From NCBI GenBank assembly GCA_027452205.1, contig DAIDGV010000024.1, positions 528,750 to 592,749 of the forward strand: DNA of 64,000 nucleotides, in the 5' to 3' direction. The notes under the pieces are model-generated. The model saw only the letters and a program-made list of their open reading frames with translations. It was not told the origin of the DNA and searched no databases. The position numbers and the translations under genes were made by a program. Positions 10,301 through 17,654 of this stretch are shown here, piece after piece. This stretch comes from a candidate division FCPU426 bacterium. Lineage in GTDB: Bacteria; Oederibacteriota; Muellerivitia; Muellerivitales; Muellerivitaceae. Position 1 is the first letter of the stretch, and every line of letters starts with the position of its first letter.

Positions 10301-10556
10301 GGCATTAGCTGAAAACGAGAGTGCAATGCGTGAATTGGGCGATGAAATACTAAAGAAAATCGCTTTAGAAATTACAGAGAAGCTAAAGGGAAGTAGTTTT
10401 GTGGATTGGCAGAAACGGGATAGCGTTCGTGCCCGTTTGAGAAACCTAGTTCGTATTACCTTGCGCCGTTACAAATACCCGCCGGATGAGCAAGAGACGG
10501 CCATTGATCTGGTTTTGAAGCAGGCGGAAACGTTATCGGATGAATGGACAAAATAA
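7395..10556 (+). CDS. hsdR: Type I restriction endonuclease, motor and nuclease subunit R
   Basis: HsdR translocates DNA and cleaves it when HsdM/HsdS finds an unmethylated site. The N-terminal nuclease carries the PD-(D/E)xK pattern (RRPDLVCFINGLPIAVIELK, ending near residue 157). The helicase motor follows with Walker A HTQGSGKS near 315-320, VVIADEAHR near 420 and VGFTGTP near 460. A C-terminal helical region binds the methylase core. Length of 1053 aa is normal. The TTG start gives the usual SELENLAITWF beginning. Its base composition is closer to hsdM than to the three AT-rich genes before it. Confidence 0.95.
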   Translation: MINESELENLAITWFQDTGWEYRFGPDIAHDGDTPERVDYRQVVLTGRLLEALRRLNPGMSDSVLEEVVSRISKPENPSLILNNRAFHEALVDGLSVEVVKDGEKRGDRVRLFDFEYPEKNQFLVVNQFTLQGTRQLRRPDLVCFINGLPIAVIELKNPALEQVDIWEAFNQLQTYKEEISDLFVFNEALVISDGTSARVGSLTADRERFLPWRTIRNQDDKPLLEYELEKVVRGFFAPDLLMDYLRSFILFEPSDDGLIKKIAGYHQFHAVREAVKATVIASSEPKSVVEVYEPRARHGETVEPGSRRGGIVWHTQGSGKSISMAFFAGKLMQEPQMRNPTLVVVTDRNDLDGQLFDTFVGARALLKETPERAEDREGLRKLLAGRTSGGIIFTTMQKFSTEKDEDQFPRLTDRTNLVVIADEAHRTQYGFKAILDKKTGKYKYGYATHLREALPYATFVGFTGTPVEKEDQDTRKVFGDYVSIYDIQDAVDDKATVPIYYESRLAKLDINQAEIEKLSGEVEEVFEDEEDVALREAQKTKWSTLEKLVGAEPRLKEVAADIVKHFEARNTVIEGKGLIVCMSREICARLYQEIVALRPDWHSADPTQGALKVVMTGSAADVELLRPHLYTKKTKKALEKRFKDPKDPLKLVIVRDMWLTGFDVPCLHTMYVDKPMRDHNLMQAIARVNRVFRDKEGGLVVDYIGIASELRNALKIYTESMGKGTPASAVKQELEKLREEVDIARVLLHGFDYSAYRTKAISLLMPAANFILGLEEKAGKDGKKRWFDTVLRMTKAFSLCGTMDEALALREEIAFFQAIKTVIAKATTPDKKLSEENRNSILHQIINNAVVAGGVEDIFKLAGLEKPNIGLLSDAFMDEVRRMPQRHFAVELLQKLLNDQIRSRARTNVVLEKKFSDRLQDALNRYRSRAIESAQVIEELIAMAKEFQEALQRGEKLGLNESEFAFYGALAENESAMRELGDEILKKIALEITEKLKGSSFVDWQKRDSVRARLRNLVRITLRRYKYPPDEQETAIDLVLKQAETLSDEWTK

Positions 10557-10557
10557 T

Positions 10558-11448
10558 ATGTATAACCTTTTTGTGACTGCCGATGATGAACAGTGGAAAA
10601 GAACCGTTTGTGAATATGAAGGATCTAGAGCTATTGAAGAATATACGGAATCAACAATATGGGAAAAATTCAAAAGATTTGATAAAGGAGCTATCGACGA
10701 ATTGAAGTCCTTTCCCTGTCTTTTTGTGTACGAAGGCAAACTTAATAAAGATGCACGGCTCGGACGAATAAAGTCGATCAAAAAGAACGGCATTACGTTG
10801 AGGATTGAATATGAACTGTTTGATTTCAATCAACGTATTTCTTTTGCGAAAATAAAAAAGTTAAAACTCGAGTTGAATATTTCAGATGATTGGGAATTGG
10901 AACGAACGCAGTGGTCCGTCAAAGATGTTGATCTGATAAGTGTGCTAATAACAGCCGAAATCATTGATGAAAACATCGACCGAGATTTCTTAGTTAAACT
11001 AAGAGGTGAGGTGGCAGTTAGAGCGGAAATTTTAAAAATTTATGGCGAAAAAGATATAGTCAAGTTTCACGAGAAGATTCTTGGAAGAGTAGTGGATGAT
11101 CCTGAAGGTGCTATTACGGGAGCTTGCTCGCTTTTAGAGTCTGTTTGCAAACAAGTTCTTGATAAACGGTCAGTTTCGTACGATAGAAAAGACGATCTCT
11201 CCATGCTGTATAGAAAAACAGCGAAAGAATTGAAGTTGGCACCTACAGATCACTCAGAAGAAGCGGTTAAACAAATTTTTGGCGGGTGTGTTTCTGTGGT
11301 TCAAGGAATTGGAACATTGAGGAATAGTTTGGGAGATGCCCACGGGCGCGGTTTAAATGCAATAAAACCCGATGTGCTTCATGCCCGATTGGCAATTAAC
11401 CTTGCAACCGCTATTTCGTCATATCTTTTGGAATTATCTAACAAATAA
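10558..11448 (+). CDS. Abortive-infection family protein (Abi_C type)
   Basis: The C-terminal ~110 residues match the abortive infection C-terminal domain: DPEGAITGACSLLESVCKQV, then LRNSLGDAHGRG and HARLAINLATAISSYLLE. This domain recurs in phage-resistance proteins that shut down an infected cell. The N-terminal ~170 residues are not recognised. I chose ATG 10558, directly after the hsdR stop (TAATATG); an in-frame ATG at 10540 would overlap hsdR. It is AT-rich and is the last gene of the defence operon, so it may act as a back-up when restriction fails. Confidence 0.82.
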   Translation: MYNLFVTADDEQWKRTVCEYEGSRAIEEYTESTIWEKFKRFDKGAIDELKSFPCLFVYEGKLNKDARLGRIKSIKKNGITLRIEYELFDFNQRISFAKIKKLKLELNISDDWELERTQWSVKDVDLISVLITAEIIDENIDRDFLVKLRGEVAVRAEILKIYGEKDIVKFHEKILGRVVDDPEGAITGACSLLESVCKQVLDKRSVSYDRKDDLSMLYRKTAKELKLAPTDHSEEAVKQIFGGCVSVVQGIGTLRNSLGDAHGRGLNAIKPDVLHARLAINLATAISSYLLELSNK

Positions 11449-11560
11449 AAGCCGAACAAAACTAATCCATAACAAAGGGGGCAGGCTGGACTTCCCCGAT
11501 TTAGTGGGCACTTAATTCGGCGAAGTCTTGGGGACAGTCTTCATTTTGTATCCAGCCTAG
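11449..11560. other. Gene-free spacer with repeated GGGGNCAG motifs
   Basis: No gene was found here. Two short related motifs occur, AAGGGGGCAGGCTGGA (11475-11490) and CTTGGGGACAGTCTTCA (11527-11543). Both resemble the start of the long repeat that follows (AAGGGGTCAGGCCTAAAG). They look like degenerate copies of the same REP-like end sequence. Confidence 0.45.
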
Positions 11561-11703
11561 GAACCAAGGGGTCAGGCCTAAAGATCATAGTTAAGGCTTT
11601 TCCTCGTAATTTCATTCTCCACTCCGCATTCTTCGTTCGTTTGCCTCAAAGACCACGTTTCTCGCATGCACATATTTGCTCAGGCCATTCATTCGGCCAA
11701 TGG
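11561..11703 (+). repeat. Long direct repeat, copy 1 (~142 bp)
   Basis: This copy matches 14217-14357 with 9 substitutions and one 2-nt gap (about 92% identity). It begins GAACCAAGGGGTCAGGCCTA and ends GGCCAATGG. It carries no credible reading frame. It starts after a degenerate motif cluster and stops 5 nt short of the stop codon of the HdeD-like gene, so it closely abuts that gene's 3' end. Most differences between the copies are C/T changes. Confidence 0.9.
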
Positions 11704-11707
11704 AAAG

Positions 11708-12292
11708 TTACTTCTTCGCTTTGTCCTTATCCTTCTTGCTAAAGAACCGCTGACCGGCGTTGCCGACCCGCACTTGGGTCGCGCCGTGGAAGATCAAATA
11801 GACCCCCAAGAAAGTACCCGGCACCCAGGTACCCGAAAAGGGCCAGGTGTTGTAGATGATGATGGCGCAAAAGATGGAAATGACCCCATTGGTGATGACC
11901 CAGCCCTTGTGGGGCGCATCGGTGAAGAAAGCCGAAAGGATGGAGAACAGTCCGCTGGTGAACATCAAGATGGCCACTACCAGGGTGAAGACCACCGCGT
12001 CGTTTTGGGGGTTGACCAGCAAAAAGCCGCCGCAGACGAGGGTCAATAACCCCAAGATCAAGAAAGACCAATGGCCTTCCAGGTGCCGGACGCGATAAGC
12101 GAAGTAGATCGAGGCGACCCCGCTAAAAATGAGAAGCCAACCCAGGTAAAGCATGGCGAAAAGCGTGGAGAGGCCGGTAAAAGCCACGGCCAAAATGCCC
12201 AAGATGATGTTCAGGGTGCCGATGTAGACCAACCAACCGAAATGCGCGTGCGCTTTTGCGCCTTGGCGGTGAAGCACTTGAATGTAATCCAT
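11708..12292 (-). CDS. HdeD/DUF308-family membrane protein
   Basis: The protein has six predicted membrane helices in the paired arrangement of HdeD/DUF308 proteins, e.g. YIGTLNIILGILAVAFTGLS and WSFLILGLLTLVCGGFLLVN. HdeD of E. coli is linked to acid resistance; the family function is otherwise vague. The start at 12292 (MDYIQVLHRQ) is preceded by AAGGAGG with a 5-nt gap, so the longer frame to 12442 is rejected. It ends in a lysine-rich cytoplasmic tail (FFSKKDKDKAKK). It is transcribed away from its neighbour at 12399. Confidence 0.88.
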   Translation of the reverse strand: MDYIQVLHRQGAKAHAHFGWLVYIGTLNIILGILAVAFTGLSTLFAMLYLGWLLIFSGVASIYFAYRVRHLEGHWSFLILGLLTLVCGGFLLVNPQNDAVVFTLVVAILMFTSGLFSILSAFFTDAPHKGWVITNGVISIFCAIIIYNTWPFSGTWVPGTFLGVYLIFHGATQVRVGNAGQRFFSKKDKDKAKK

Positions 12293-12398
12293 AGAGGCCT
12301 CCTTAAGGTAGCGACCCCTAGAGCCTAGACCCTTGGGGGGAAAATAGATGTAATAGGTACGGATATATTTGGTAAACCCGCACCCAAGAGGGGGTTTG

Positions 12399-12761
12399 AT
12401 GCCCATTACCCAAGCCTCGGTCCTCAAAGCCCTCAAGAACATCTGCCATCAGATCGACAAGAAACAACCCAAGATCAAATTCGTCCATAAGGGCAAAACG
12501 CGCAAGATGCGTAGTTACTACGACCTGTTACGAATGGACGCCAATATGCCGGGCCTGACGAAATTCTTATTGGCCGAGATCAATGATTACAAACTGCGGG
12601 ATCGATCGAACGCGAGCAACTATGTGCCAAAGCATCAGTTGGTACATATCCTGAAAAGTTTCATGGAACCGGTGGGTTCCAGCCCCGAAAAAGAAGCCTA
12701 TCTCAAACCGGTCATTGAAGGCATGGCGGATTTTTTGATCTTCACTATGAAGCGGCGGTAG
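12399..12761 (+). CDS. Hypothetical 120-aa protein
   Basis: No family was recognised. The protein is mixed helical and basic (QPKIKFVHKGKTRKMRSYYD) and ends ADFLIFTMKRR. The start is chosen at 12399 because GAGGGGG lies 5 nt before it. A 21-codon fragment at 17467-17532 encodes a near-duplicate of the last 21 residues (12 identical), so at least two family members have existed here. It sits inside the segment bracketed by the two long repeats, directly before the XRE/nucleotidyltransferase pair. Confidence 0.7.
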   Translation: MPITQASVLKALKNICHQIDKKQPKIKFVHKGKTRKMRSYYDLLRMDANMPGLTKFLLAEINDYKLRDRSNASNYVPKHQLVHILKSFMEPVGSSPEKEAYLKPVIEGMADFLIFTMKRR

Positions 12762-12779
12762 ACCCATTTGGCTCTTAAA

Positions 12780-12816
12780 TTGACAATTATAGTAAATTTA
12801 CTATAATTAGGTCATG
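12780..12816 (+). promoter_or_regulatory. Consensus promoter overlaid by a 24-bp palindrome
   Basis: A perfect -35 TTGACA (12780-12785) and -10 TATAAT (12802-12807) are 16 bp apart. A perfect 24-bp palindrome, arms AATTATAGTAAA and TTTACTATAATT (12785-12808), covers the spacer and the -10. This is the layout expected for autorepression by the XRE protein that follows. The -10 ends 6 nt before the ATG at 12814, so the message would be leaderless. Confidence 0.85.
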
Positions 12817-13311
12817 ATTCCCTTTGGACCTTGTTTAACCCTATGGCGTAAAGAGCGGGGCCTGAGCCAGATGGCTTTGGCCCAAAAGACCGGCATACCC
12901 CAGCCCAATCTTTCGGGCATGGAACGGGGAGAGGGGGAAGTGTCGTTACGCACCCTGCGGGTTTTGGCCTTGGCTTTGAACATTACGCCGGGAACCCTAG
13001 CCGATGGTATTGGTCCCGAAAAAGAAAAGCCTTTAGTGCTGACCCGCGACCGATTAGAGCGGGTAGCCGAGGCGGTGGCGCAAGGCAAAACCCTGAAAGA
13101 CCCAGTGGAAAACCAACTGGCCCGTCAGACCGCGGCCTTGATGAAAGGTCGTTTGCGGGCGGCGGGAGCGAAAGGGCCGAAGCCTTTCAAGGCGGGGAAA
13201 CCGGTACAAGACCTCTGGCGCGCCCTGAGCGCCACCTATCGGCCCGAGGAGATCCAAAGTTTGGCCCAAAGGGTGAGCGAAAAAGCGGCCGCTTGGGCGG
13301 GAGAAAAGTAA
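12814..13311 (+). CDS. XRE-family regulator, probable antitoxin
   Basis: Residues 8-60 form a helix-turn-helix (WRKERGLSQMALAQKTGIPQ then LSGMERGEGEVSLRTLRVLA). The rest is helical and basic with no named domain. Its stop codon is directly followed by the GTG of a nucleotidyltransferase-fold gene, the order seen in type IV and MNT/HEPN-like toxin-antitoxin pairs. It likely represses its own promoter through the 24-bp palindrome just upstream. There is no Shine-Dalgarno before ATG 12814, consistent with a leaderless message. Confidence 0.82.
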   Translation: MIPFGPCLTLWRKERGLSQMALAQKTGIPQPNLSGMERGEGEVSLRTLRVLALALNITPGTLADGIGPEKEKPLVLTRDRLERVAEAVAQGKTLKDPVENQLARQTAALMKGRLRAAGAKGPKPFKAGKPVQDLWRALSATYRPEEIQSLAQRVSEKAAAWAGEK

Positions 13312-13929
13312 GTGAATCCCAAAGAGATCGAACGGTTCTTCAAGGGCATCGCGAAGGATTTTAATGAAGAGGCCACGGTTTATTTGACCGGCGCGGCTGC
13401 CGGGGCCTTGATGGGTGGAGTGCGGCCCAGCATGGATGTGGATTTTGGTGTTCAACTGAAAAGCGGCAAGGCCCAGCAGTGGGACCGGCTGGCGGAAGCC
13501 ATTGAGAAGAACAAGCGTTTGACCGGCTTGGGCAGTAACTACGACGAGGATATCGACCGTTGGGGCATGATCACCCTGATGGATTATCAAAAGCACGCGA
13601 AACTCTTCAAACAATACGGCCAATTAAAAGTGAAGGTTTTGGAGCCCGCCTATTGGTCCATTGGCAAAATGACCCGTTACCTGCAACCGGACATCGCGGA
13701 CATGGAAATGGTCTTTCGAAAGAAAAAGGTGCCAGCGGCTTTGTTGGCCGAAGTTTGGGGGAGGGCGCTGAAAAGCAGTCCTCGTTCGGCTTCGCTCCTT
13801 TTATTTCGCAGGCAAGTGGAAGATTTTTTTATCCATTCCGGCCCGAAAATCTGGGGAAAGACTTTCGACCCAGTCAAAGCGATCCAGACCTTTCATCAGA
13901 GCTCTGGGTTAAAATTGAAAAACGAATAG
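13312..13929 (+). CDS. Nucleotidyltransferase-fold protein, probable toxin
   Basis: The N-terminal region shows the minimal nucleotidyltransferase signature: TVYLTGAAAGALMGG followed by SMDVDFGV with Asp42 and Asp44 as likely metal ligands. It resembles DUF6036/AbiEii-like proteins, which transfer nucleotides to RNA or protein targets and are toxic without their partner. The 205-aa length fits. The GTG start abuts the stop of the XRE gene, preceded by GGGAGAA. Activity is inferred from fold and context. Confidence 0.75.
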   Translation: MNPKEIERFFKGIAKDFNEEATVYLTGAAAGALMGGVRPSMDVDFGVQLKSGKAQQWDRLAEAIEKNKRLTGLGSNYDEDIDRWGMITLMDYQKHAKLFKQYGQLKVKVLEPAYWSIGKMTRYLQPDIADMEMVFRKKKVPAALLAEVWGRALKSSPRSASLLLFRRQVEDFFIHSGPKIWGKTFDPVKAIQTFHQSSGLKLKNE

Positions 13930-13961
13930 AAGTTTTGGGTTTTTCTTGGAGAAGGCCGTTC

Positions 13962-14216
13962 TCATTTTTGTTCTTCATCCAAATATTTCTGCAGATCCTC
14001 CACCAACCTAAAGAACCCATAAAGATCGATTGGCTTGACCAGGTAAGCCTTGGCTTTCAGTTCCATCACTTCCCGCATGTCCGAATCCAACTTAGAGCTG
14101 GTGAGGACGACCATTTTGAGGTTCTCGAACTGGGGCTGAGCTTTGACCCGGCGCAAGAAGGTGCGTCCGTCCATTCGCGGGAGATCGAGGTCTAACAGGA
14201 CCATTAAACCTTGCAG
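13962..14216 (-). pseudogene. Truncated response-regulator receiver domain
   Basis: The frame encodes the second half of a CheY-like receiver: MVLLDLDLPRMDGRTFLRRV (with the phospho-acceptor Asp), VVLTSS with the conserved Ser/Thr, and AYLVKPIDL with the conserved Lys-Pro. The first ~50 residues are missing. The frame runs without a stop into the long repeat at 14217, exactly where homology is lost, so the repeat or a recombination at it removed the 5' half. It is unlikely to be functional. Confidence 0.8.
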
Positions 14217-14357
14217 GAACCCAGGGGTCAGGCCTAAAGATCATAGTTAAGGTTTTTCCTCGTAATTTCATTCTCCACTCCGCATTTTTCATTCGTTTGT
14301 CTCAAAGACCACGTTTCTCGTATGCACATACTGGCTGGCCATTCATGCGGCCAATGG
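14217..14357 (+). repeat. Long direct repeat, copy 2 (~141 bp)
   Basis: This is the partner of 11561-11703, in the same orientation. Its left end (GAACCCAGGGGTCAGGCCTA) is the point where the response-regulator gene is interrupted. The two copies bracket a 2.5-kb segment holding the HdeD gene, the 120-aa gene and the XRE/nucleotidyltransferase pair. Confidence 0.9.
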
Positions 14358-14451
14358 TTAACCTCGTGCTAGTTCCACTGGATCATTTCGGCCATTAAAC
14401 ATCACCACTTCGGAAGCTTATGAATTAAGCCAATAATCAATATATATAACG

Positions 14452-14484
14452 TTAATGTTGCTCGTTAACATTAATGATGTTAAC
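14452..14484 (+). promoter_or_regulatory. Probable operator of the AbiE-like pair
   Basis: An inverted repeat TTAATGTT (14452-14459) / AACATTAA (14467-14474) with a 7-nt spacer is overlapped by two copies of the palindrome GTTAAC at 14464 and 14479. The AT-rich block lies 35-67 nt before the start of the AbiEi-like gene. AbiEi proteins bind inverted repeats to repress their own operon, so this is the likely site. Confidence 0.55.
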
Positions 14485-14518
14485 ATGCCTATGTGATGTT
14501 ATAGATTATGAGGCCTCC

Positions 14519-15508
14519 ATGTTTGCCCAAACCGTTAAAGACTATCTGGATAAAACCTTGGCGCTTCAAAGCCAAATGACCCCTTGGGCCAACGCCAAGG
14601 CGTTGCCCTTTCTGTTAAGGGACCACTATGACTTTTTTACCCTGTTCCTTTTGGGTACCCAACGTCTTTTGATGGTGGCCAAAACCAAGACCGAGGAAAC
14701 CCCGGCCACCGTGCGCAAGCACACCGAAATGGCCAAGGAACATTGGAAGGGCGAGGTCATTTACGTTCCGCAAGTCATTACCCCTTTCAATCGGGCCCGG
14801 CTGATCGAACAGAGGGTTTCTTTCATCGTTCCCGGACGGCAGCTTTACTTGCCCGATCTGGGTGTGGCTTTGAGCGAACATTTCAAGAAATTCGCCATGG
14901 CCCCGATCAAGACCTACAGCCCGGCGACCCAGCTGGTGATATTGGATGTCTTGAACAACGGTTCCAAAGAAGTCCTGAACGGCACCCAACTGGGAGAGAA
15001 GTTCGGCTATTCGCTGATGACCATTTCCCGGGTGCTGAATGAACTGGAAGAAACGGGGCTGGCGGCGGTAAAGATCCAGGGGCGGGAAAGAAAAGTTGAA
15101 TTCCATCTTTCGAAAAGGGAACTGTGGGAAAAGGCGAAGCCTCAACTGCGGGATCCCATCAAAATGAGCCGGACCGAGTATGAGAGGAACGCGGCCGCGA
15201 AACGGGGCTATATCGAATCGGGATTGACCGCTTTGGCGCATTACTCCCATTTGGTCGAACCAAATGAAAAAACCTACGCGACCGACATGAACCCTGCGCT
15301 TCGCCTCAAGACAGGGGCGGAATTGTTAAACGGGCCGGATTGGGACCATGAGCATAGGATACAGTTGGAAGTTTGGAGCTATGACCCCAAACGATTCGCG
15401 AAAGACGGACGGGTAGATCCCTTCTCACTCTATTTATGCCTTCGGGGGGACCAAGACGAACGGGTCGAGGCCGCGCTGGAAGAAATGATGGAGAAGGTCG
15501 AATGGTAA
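14519..15508 (+). CDS. AbiEi-like winged-helix antitoxin
   Basis: A MarR-like winged helix is visible near residues 145-200 (VLNGTQLGEKFGYSLMTISR, then VLNELEETGLAAVK and a basic wing). The C-terminal half is unassigned. The following gene is an AbiEii-like nucleotidyltransferase that overlaps it by 7 nt, so the pair has the AbiE type IV toxin-antitoxin layout. The start at 14519 has GAGG 6 nt upstream; an in-frame ATG at 14474 lies inside the operator and is rejected. The 329-aa protein is longer than typical AbiEi (~200-300 aa). Confidence 0.65.
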   Translation: MFAQTVKDYLDKTLALQSQMTPWANAKALPFLLRDHYDFFTLFLLGTQRLLMVAKTKTEETPATVRKHTEMAKEHWKGEVIYVPQVITPFNRARLIEQRVSFIVPGRQLYLPDLGVALSEHFKKFAMAPIKTYSPATQLVILDVLNNGSKEVLNGTQLGEKFGYSLMTISRVLNELEETGLAAVKIQGRERKVEFHLSKRELWEKAKPQLRDPIKMSRTEYERNAAAKRGYIESGLTALAHYSHLVEPNEKTYATDMNPALRLKTGAELLNGPDWDHEHRIQLEVWSYDPKRFAKDGRVDPFSLYLCLRGDQDERVEAALEEMMEKVEW

Positions 15509-16263
15509 AAGGGCTGGATCGGTTCAAAGACCATTTCAAGGGCCATTTGAGTTCGTTCGTCATTATCGGCGGGACGGCTTGTTCCATCCTTTTGAAAGAC
15601 TTGAATCCACCCTTTCGCGCGACCAAAGATATCGACATGATCTTATATGTCGAGACCCTAGGCCCCAAATTCGCGAGAGTCTTTTGGGATTTCATCCGCC
15701 AGGGCCGTTACCAGAACAAACAAAAAAGCACGGGCAAGAAGGTCTTTTATCGGTTCCAAGATCCCGCTAACCCTTCTTATCCCGCCATGTTGGAACTTTT
15801 CTCTTCCCAACCCGAAGGCTTCGAACTGGCGCCGGGCAGCGAGATCACACCTCTTCCCCTGGGGGACGACACTTCCAGCCTGTCGGCTATTCTTTTGGAC
15901 GAGATTTATTACCCTTTTCTACAAACAGGCCGAAAGGTCGTTGAAGGGCTGCCCGTTTTGGGCGCGGAACATTTGATCCCCATGAAAGCGAAGGCTTATT
16001 TGGACCTTTCCCGGCGGCGGGCTAAAGGCGAGGTGGTGGATAGTAAGAAGATCAGTAAGCATCAAAACGACGTTTTTCGGCTTTTCCCACTGCTGACGGC
16101 TGAAACGCGTTTGGAACTGCCGTTCCCGATCCAAGAGGACATGAAAGCATTTTTGGGAAGTGTTCAAAATGAAGGGATCGATGTGAAAATTTACGGGATC
16201 AGGACCCAGACTTTACCGCAAGTTGTCGAGAGCCTAAAAGCCATTTACGGTTTAGTAGGGTAG
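15502..16263 (+). CDS. AbiEii-like nucleotidyltransferase, probable toxin
   Basis: The signature FVIIGGTACSILLKDLN followed by RATKDIDMIL (Asp43, Asp45) is that of AbiEii/DUF1814 nucleotidyltransferases, whose members add nucleotides to tRNA ends. A C-terminal helical region includes MKAKAYLDLSRRRAKGE, a conserved Lys-rich helix of the family. The start at 15502 overlaps the antitoxin gene by 7 nt. It has 253 aa. Toxicity and phage defence are inferred from family and partner. Confidence 0.8.
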   Translation: MVKGLDRFKDHFKGHLSSFVIIGGTACSILLKDLNPPFRATKDIDMILYVETLGPKFARVFWDFIRQGRYQNKQKSTGKKVFYRFQDPANPSYPAMLELFSSQPEGFELAPGSEITPLPLGDDTSSLSAILLDEIYYPFLQTGRKVVEGLPVLGAEHLIPMKAKAYLDLSRRRAKGEVVDSKKISKHQNDVFRLFPLLTAETRLELPFPIQEDMKAFLGSVQNEGIDVKIYGIRTQTLPQVVESLKAIYGLVG

Positions 16264-16385
16264 TTACTCGGTTTGAGTACGAAACCTTTAAAGAATCCAG
16301 ACAATAGAATGAAGTTAGTGGAACAAAGGGGCAACGCCTTAAAATATAGTTGAGGTCATCATTTATATCGTTGAAGTGGGGATAT
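16264..16385. repeat. Intergenic spacer with a degenerate third repeat start
   Basis: No gene lies here. Positions 16321-16355 (GAACAAAGGGGCAACGCCTT to GTTGAGG) align with the first 36 nt of the long repeats, about two thirds identical. It is a diverged or partial copy. Confidence 0.5.
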
Positions 16386-17465
16386 ATGGAAAGCGTACAA
16401 GTGAATGCGCAAAAGCGGGTCTGGATCCAAACCGAAGATCTGGCGAAAGCGCTCGGCATTGTTTTTCTCGTTTATTTTTTCTTTTTTGTGTCCGAAAGCA
16501 TTCAATTGGGGCATTGGGCCTTCAGCGAGGCGATCCCCGCCCAAATAGGCTGGGGATTGTTGGCTTATCTTTATTTCATCGGAGCCCTCCGGTTAAAGCT
16601 GCAATATTTAAAAAGCGAAAACACGTTCATCGAAGCGATCTATATCCTTTTGTGTTTTGCGCCAGTGGCTTATTTTTGCCTGTCATTGATCCATTCACTT
16701 CAATTCCTTTGTTGGATCTTGGCGACACACATCTTGGCTTATATCCACGATCTGGGCGGCCTTCGGACCAGCTTGAATCGGAACAGGCTCAGGACCCTAT
16801 TTGAAATAAAGGGGATCACGAAGACGGTTAGCCAGGTCCCTTCCTGGTATTCCTACAAAGCGATGAGGCCTTTCATTCTTTTCATCCTCTTGTTTTGGGT
16901 TTTACCGACGTTTTTGACGGGTGTGATCGAACTGGGAAGTGTTTCATGGATCGACGGATCGGAAATAGGGAGTTTGCAATATACCCAACAGATGACCAGG
17001 TCGTTGTTCAACTTGAACTCGGCTTTTGATGGAAAGCTGGATGAAGGCTATCCTTTCGGCTTGAATTTTTACGCGCGCCGCAAGTTCGATGAAAAAGACT
17101 ATCAGCAAAAGATGATCGAAAAGTACGGGGAGACCGATGCGGCCCTTCGAACGGCGCAGGCCTCCGCCTCCACGCCGCAGACCGAAGAGGAGGTATCGGT
17201 CGGAGAGAATTGGGTCAAACCGTTTCGAAGCTTTTTGCTGACGACGGTCGACGACCTGACGAACTTGATCAACAACCGAACCGCCTCTGAGATCAGGTGC
17301 GCGGTCCTATTGGCTTTAGGCGGTCTTTTTTACTTTTTTTTCCTCGTCGATCTGCCCCGGGCGGTCTTGACCGCTTTCGGCGGCGGCAAAATTCTAAGCC
17401 CGGAGGAAGCGGAACTGCTTTGCGCTTATGAGGCCGAGGAACTGAAACAAAGGGATCGGGCCTAA
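16386..17465 (+). CDS. Multi-pass membrane protein of unknown function
   Basis: About five N-terminal hydrophobic segments are visible (e.g. ALGIVFLVYFFFFVSESI and LCFAPVAYFCLSLIHSLQFL), then a soluble stretch of ~110 residues, and one more helix near residue 310 (LALGGLFYFFFLVDL). No family was recognised. The start at 16386 follows GTGGGG by 5 nt. The gene shows ordinary codon use for the core genome. Directly after its stop lies a fragment of another gene (17467-17532), so its 3' end borders a recombination point. Confidence 0.7.
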   Translation: MESVQVNAQKRVWIQTEDLAKALGIVFLVYFFFFVSESIQLGHWAFSEAIPAQIGWGLLAYLYFIGALRLKLQYLKSENTFIEAIYILLCFAPVAYFCLSLIHSLQFLCWILATHILAYIHDLGGLRTSLNRNRLRTLFEIKGITKTVSQVPSWYSYKAMRPFILFILLFWVLPTFLTGVIELGSVSWIDGSEIGSLQYTQQMTRSLFNLNSAFDGKLDEGYPFGLNFYARRKFDEKDYQQKMIEKYGETDAALRTAQASASTPQTEEEVSVGENWVKPFRSFLLTTVDDLTNLINNRTASEIRCAVLLALGGLFYFFFLVDLPRAVLTAFGGGKILSPEEAELLCAYEAEELKQRDRA

Positions 17466-17466
17466 A

Positions 17467-17532
17467 GCCCATCTCAAGCCGGCCCTGGAAGTCATCGCGA
17501 ATTTCATGATCGCCACGATGAAACGTAAGTGA
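17467..17532 (+). pseudogene. Gene-tail fragment related to the gene at 12399
   Basis: Twenty-one codons and a TGA encode AHLKPALEVIANFMIATMKR and a final K. The last 21 residues of the 12399 gene are AYLKPVIEGMADFLIFTMKR and a final R. Twelve positions are identical and most others conservative. There is no upstream remainder: the fragment begins 1 nt after the stop of the membrane-protein gene. It is debris of a lost paralogue. Confidence 0.75.
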
Positions 17533-17596
17533 ACTCAAAATTCTCCATAAGGTCTTAGAGGCAAGCCACATCGGATAAATCGCATCAAATAGCCAA

Positions 17597-17638
17597 TTGT
17601 TTGATGCTCCGCTATATCATATAATTATGGTCATAATT
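17597..17638 (+). promoter_or_regulatory. vapBC promoter and operator
   Basis: A perfect TATAAT (17620-17625) with a weak -35 TTGTTT 17 bp upstream is followed by the palindrome AATTATG-GT-CATAATT (17623-17638). The palindrome overlaps the -10 and the expected transcription start, as in autorepressed vapBC operons. Confidence 0.65.
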
Positions 17639-17654
17639 GATGATGGAGGCGAAG

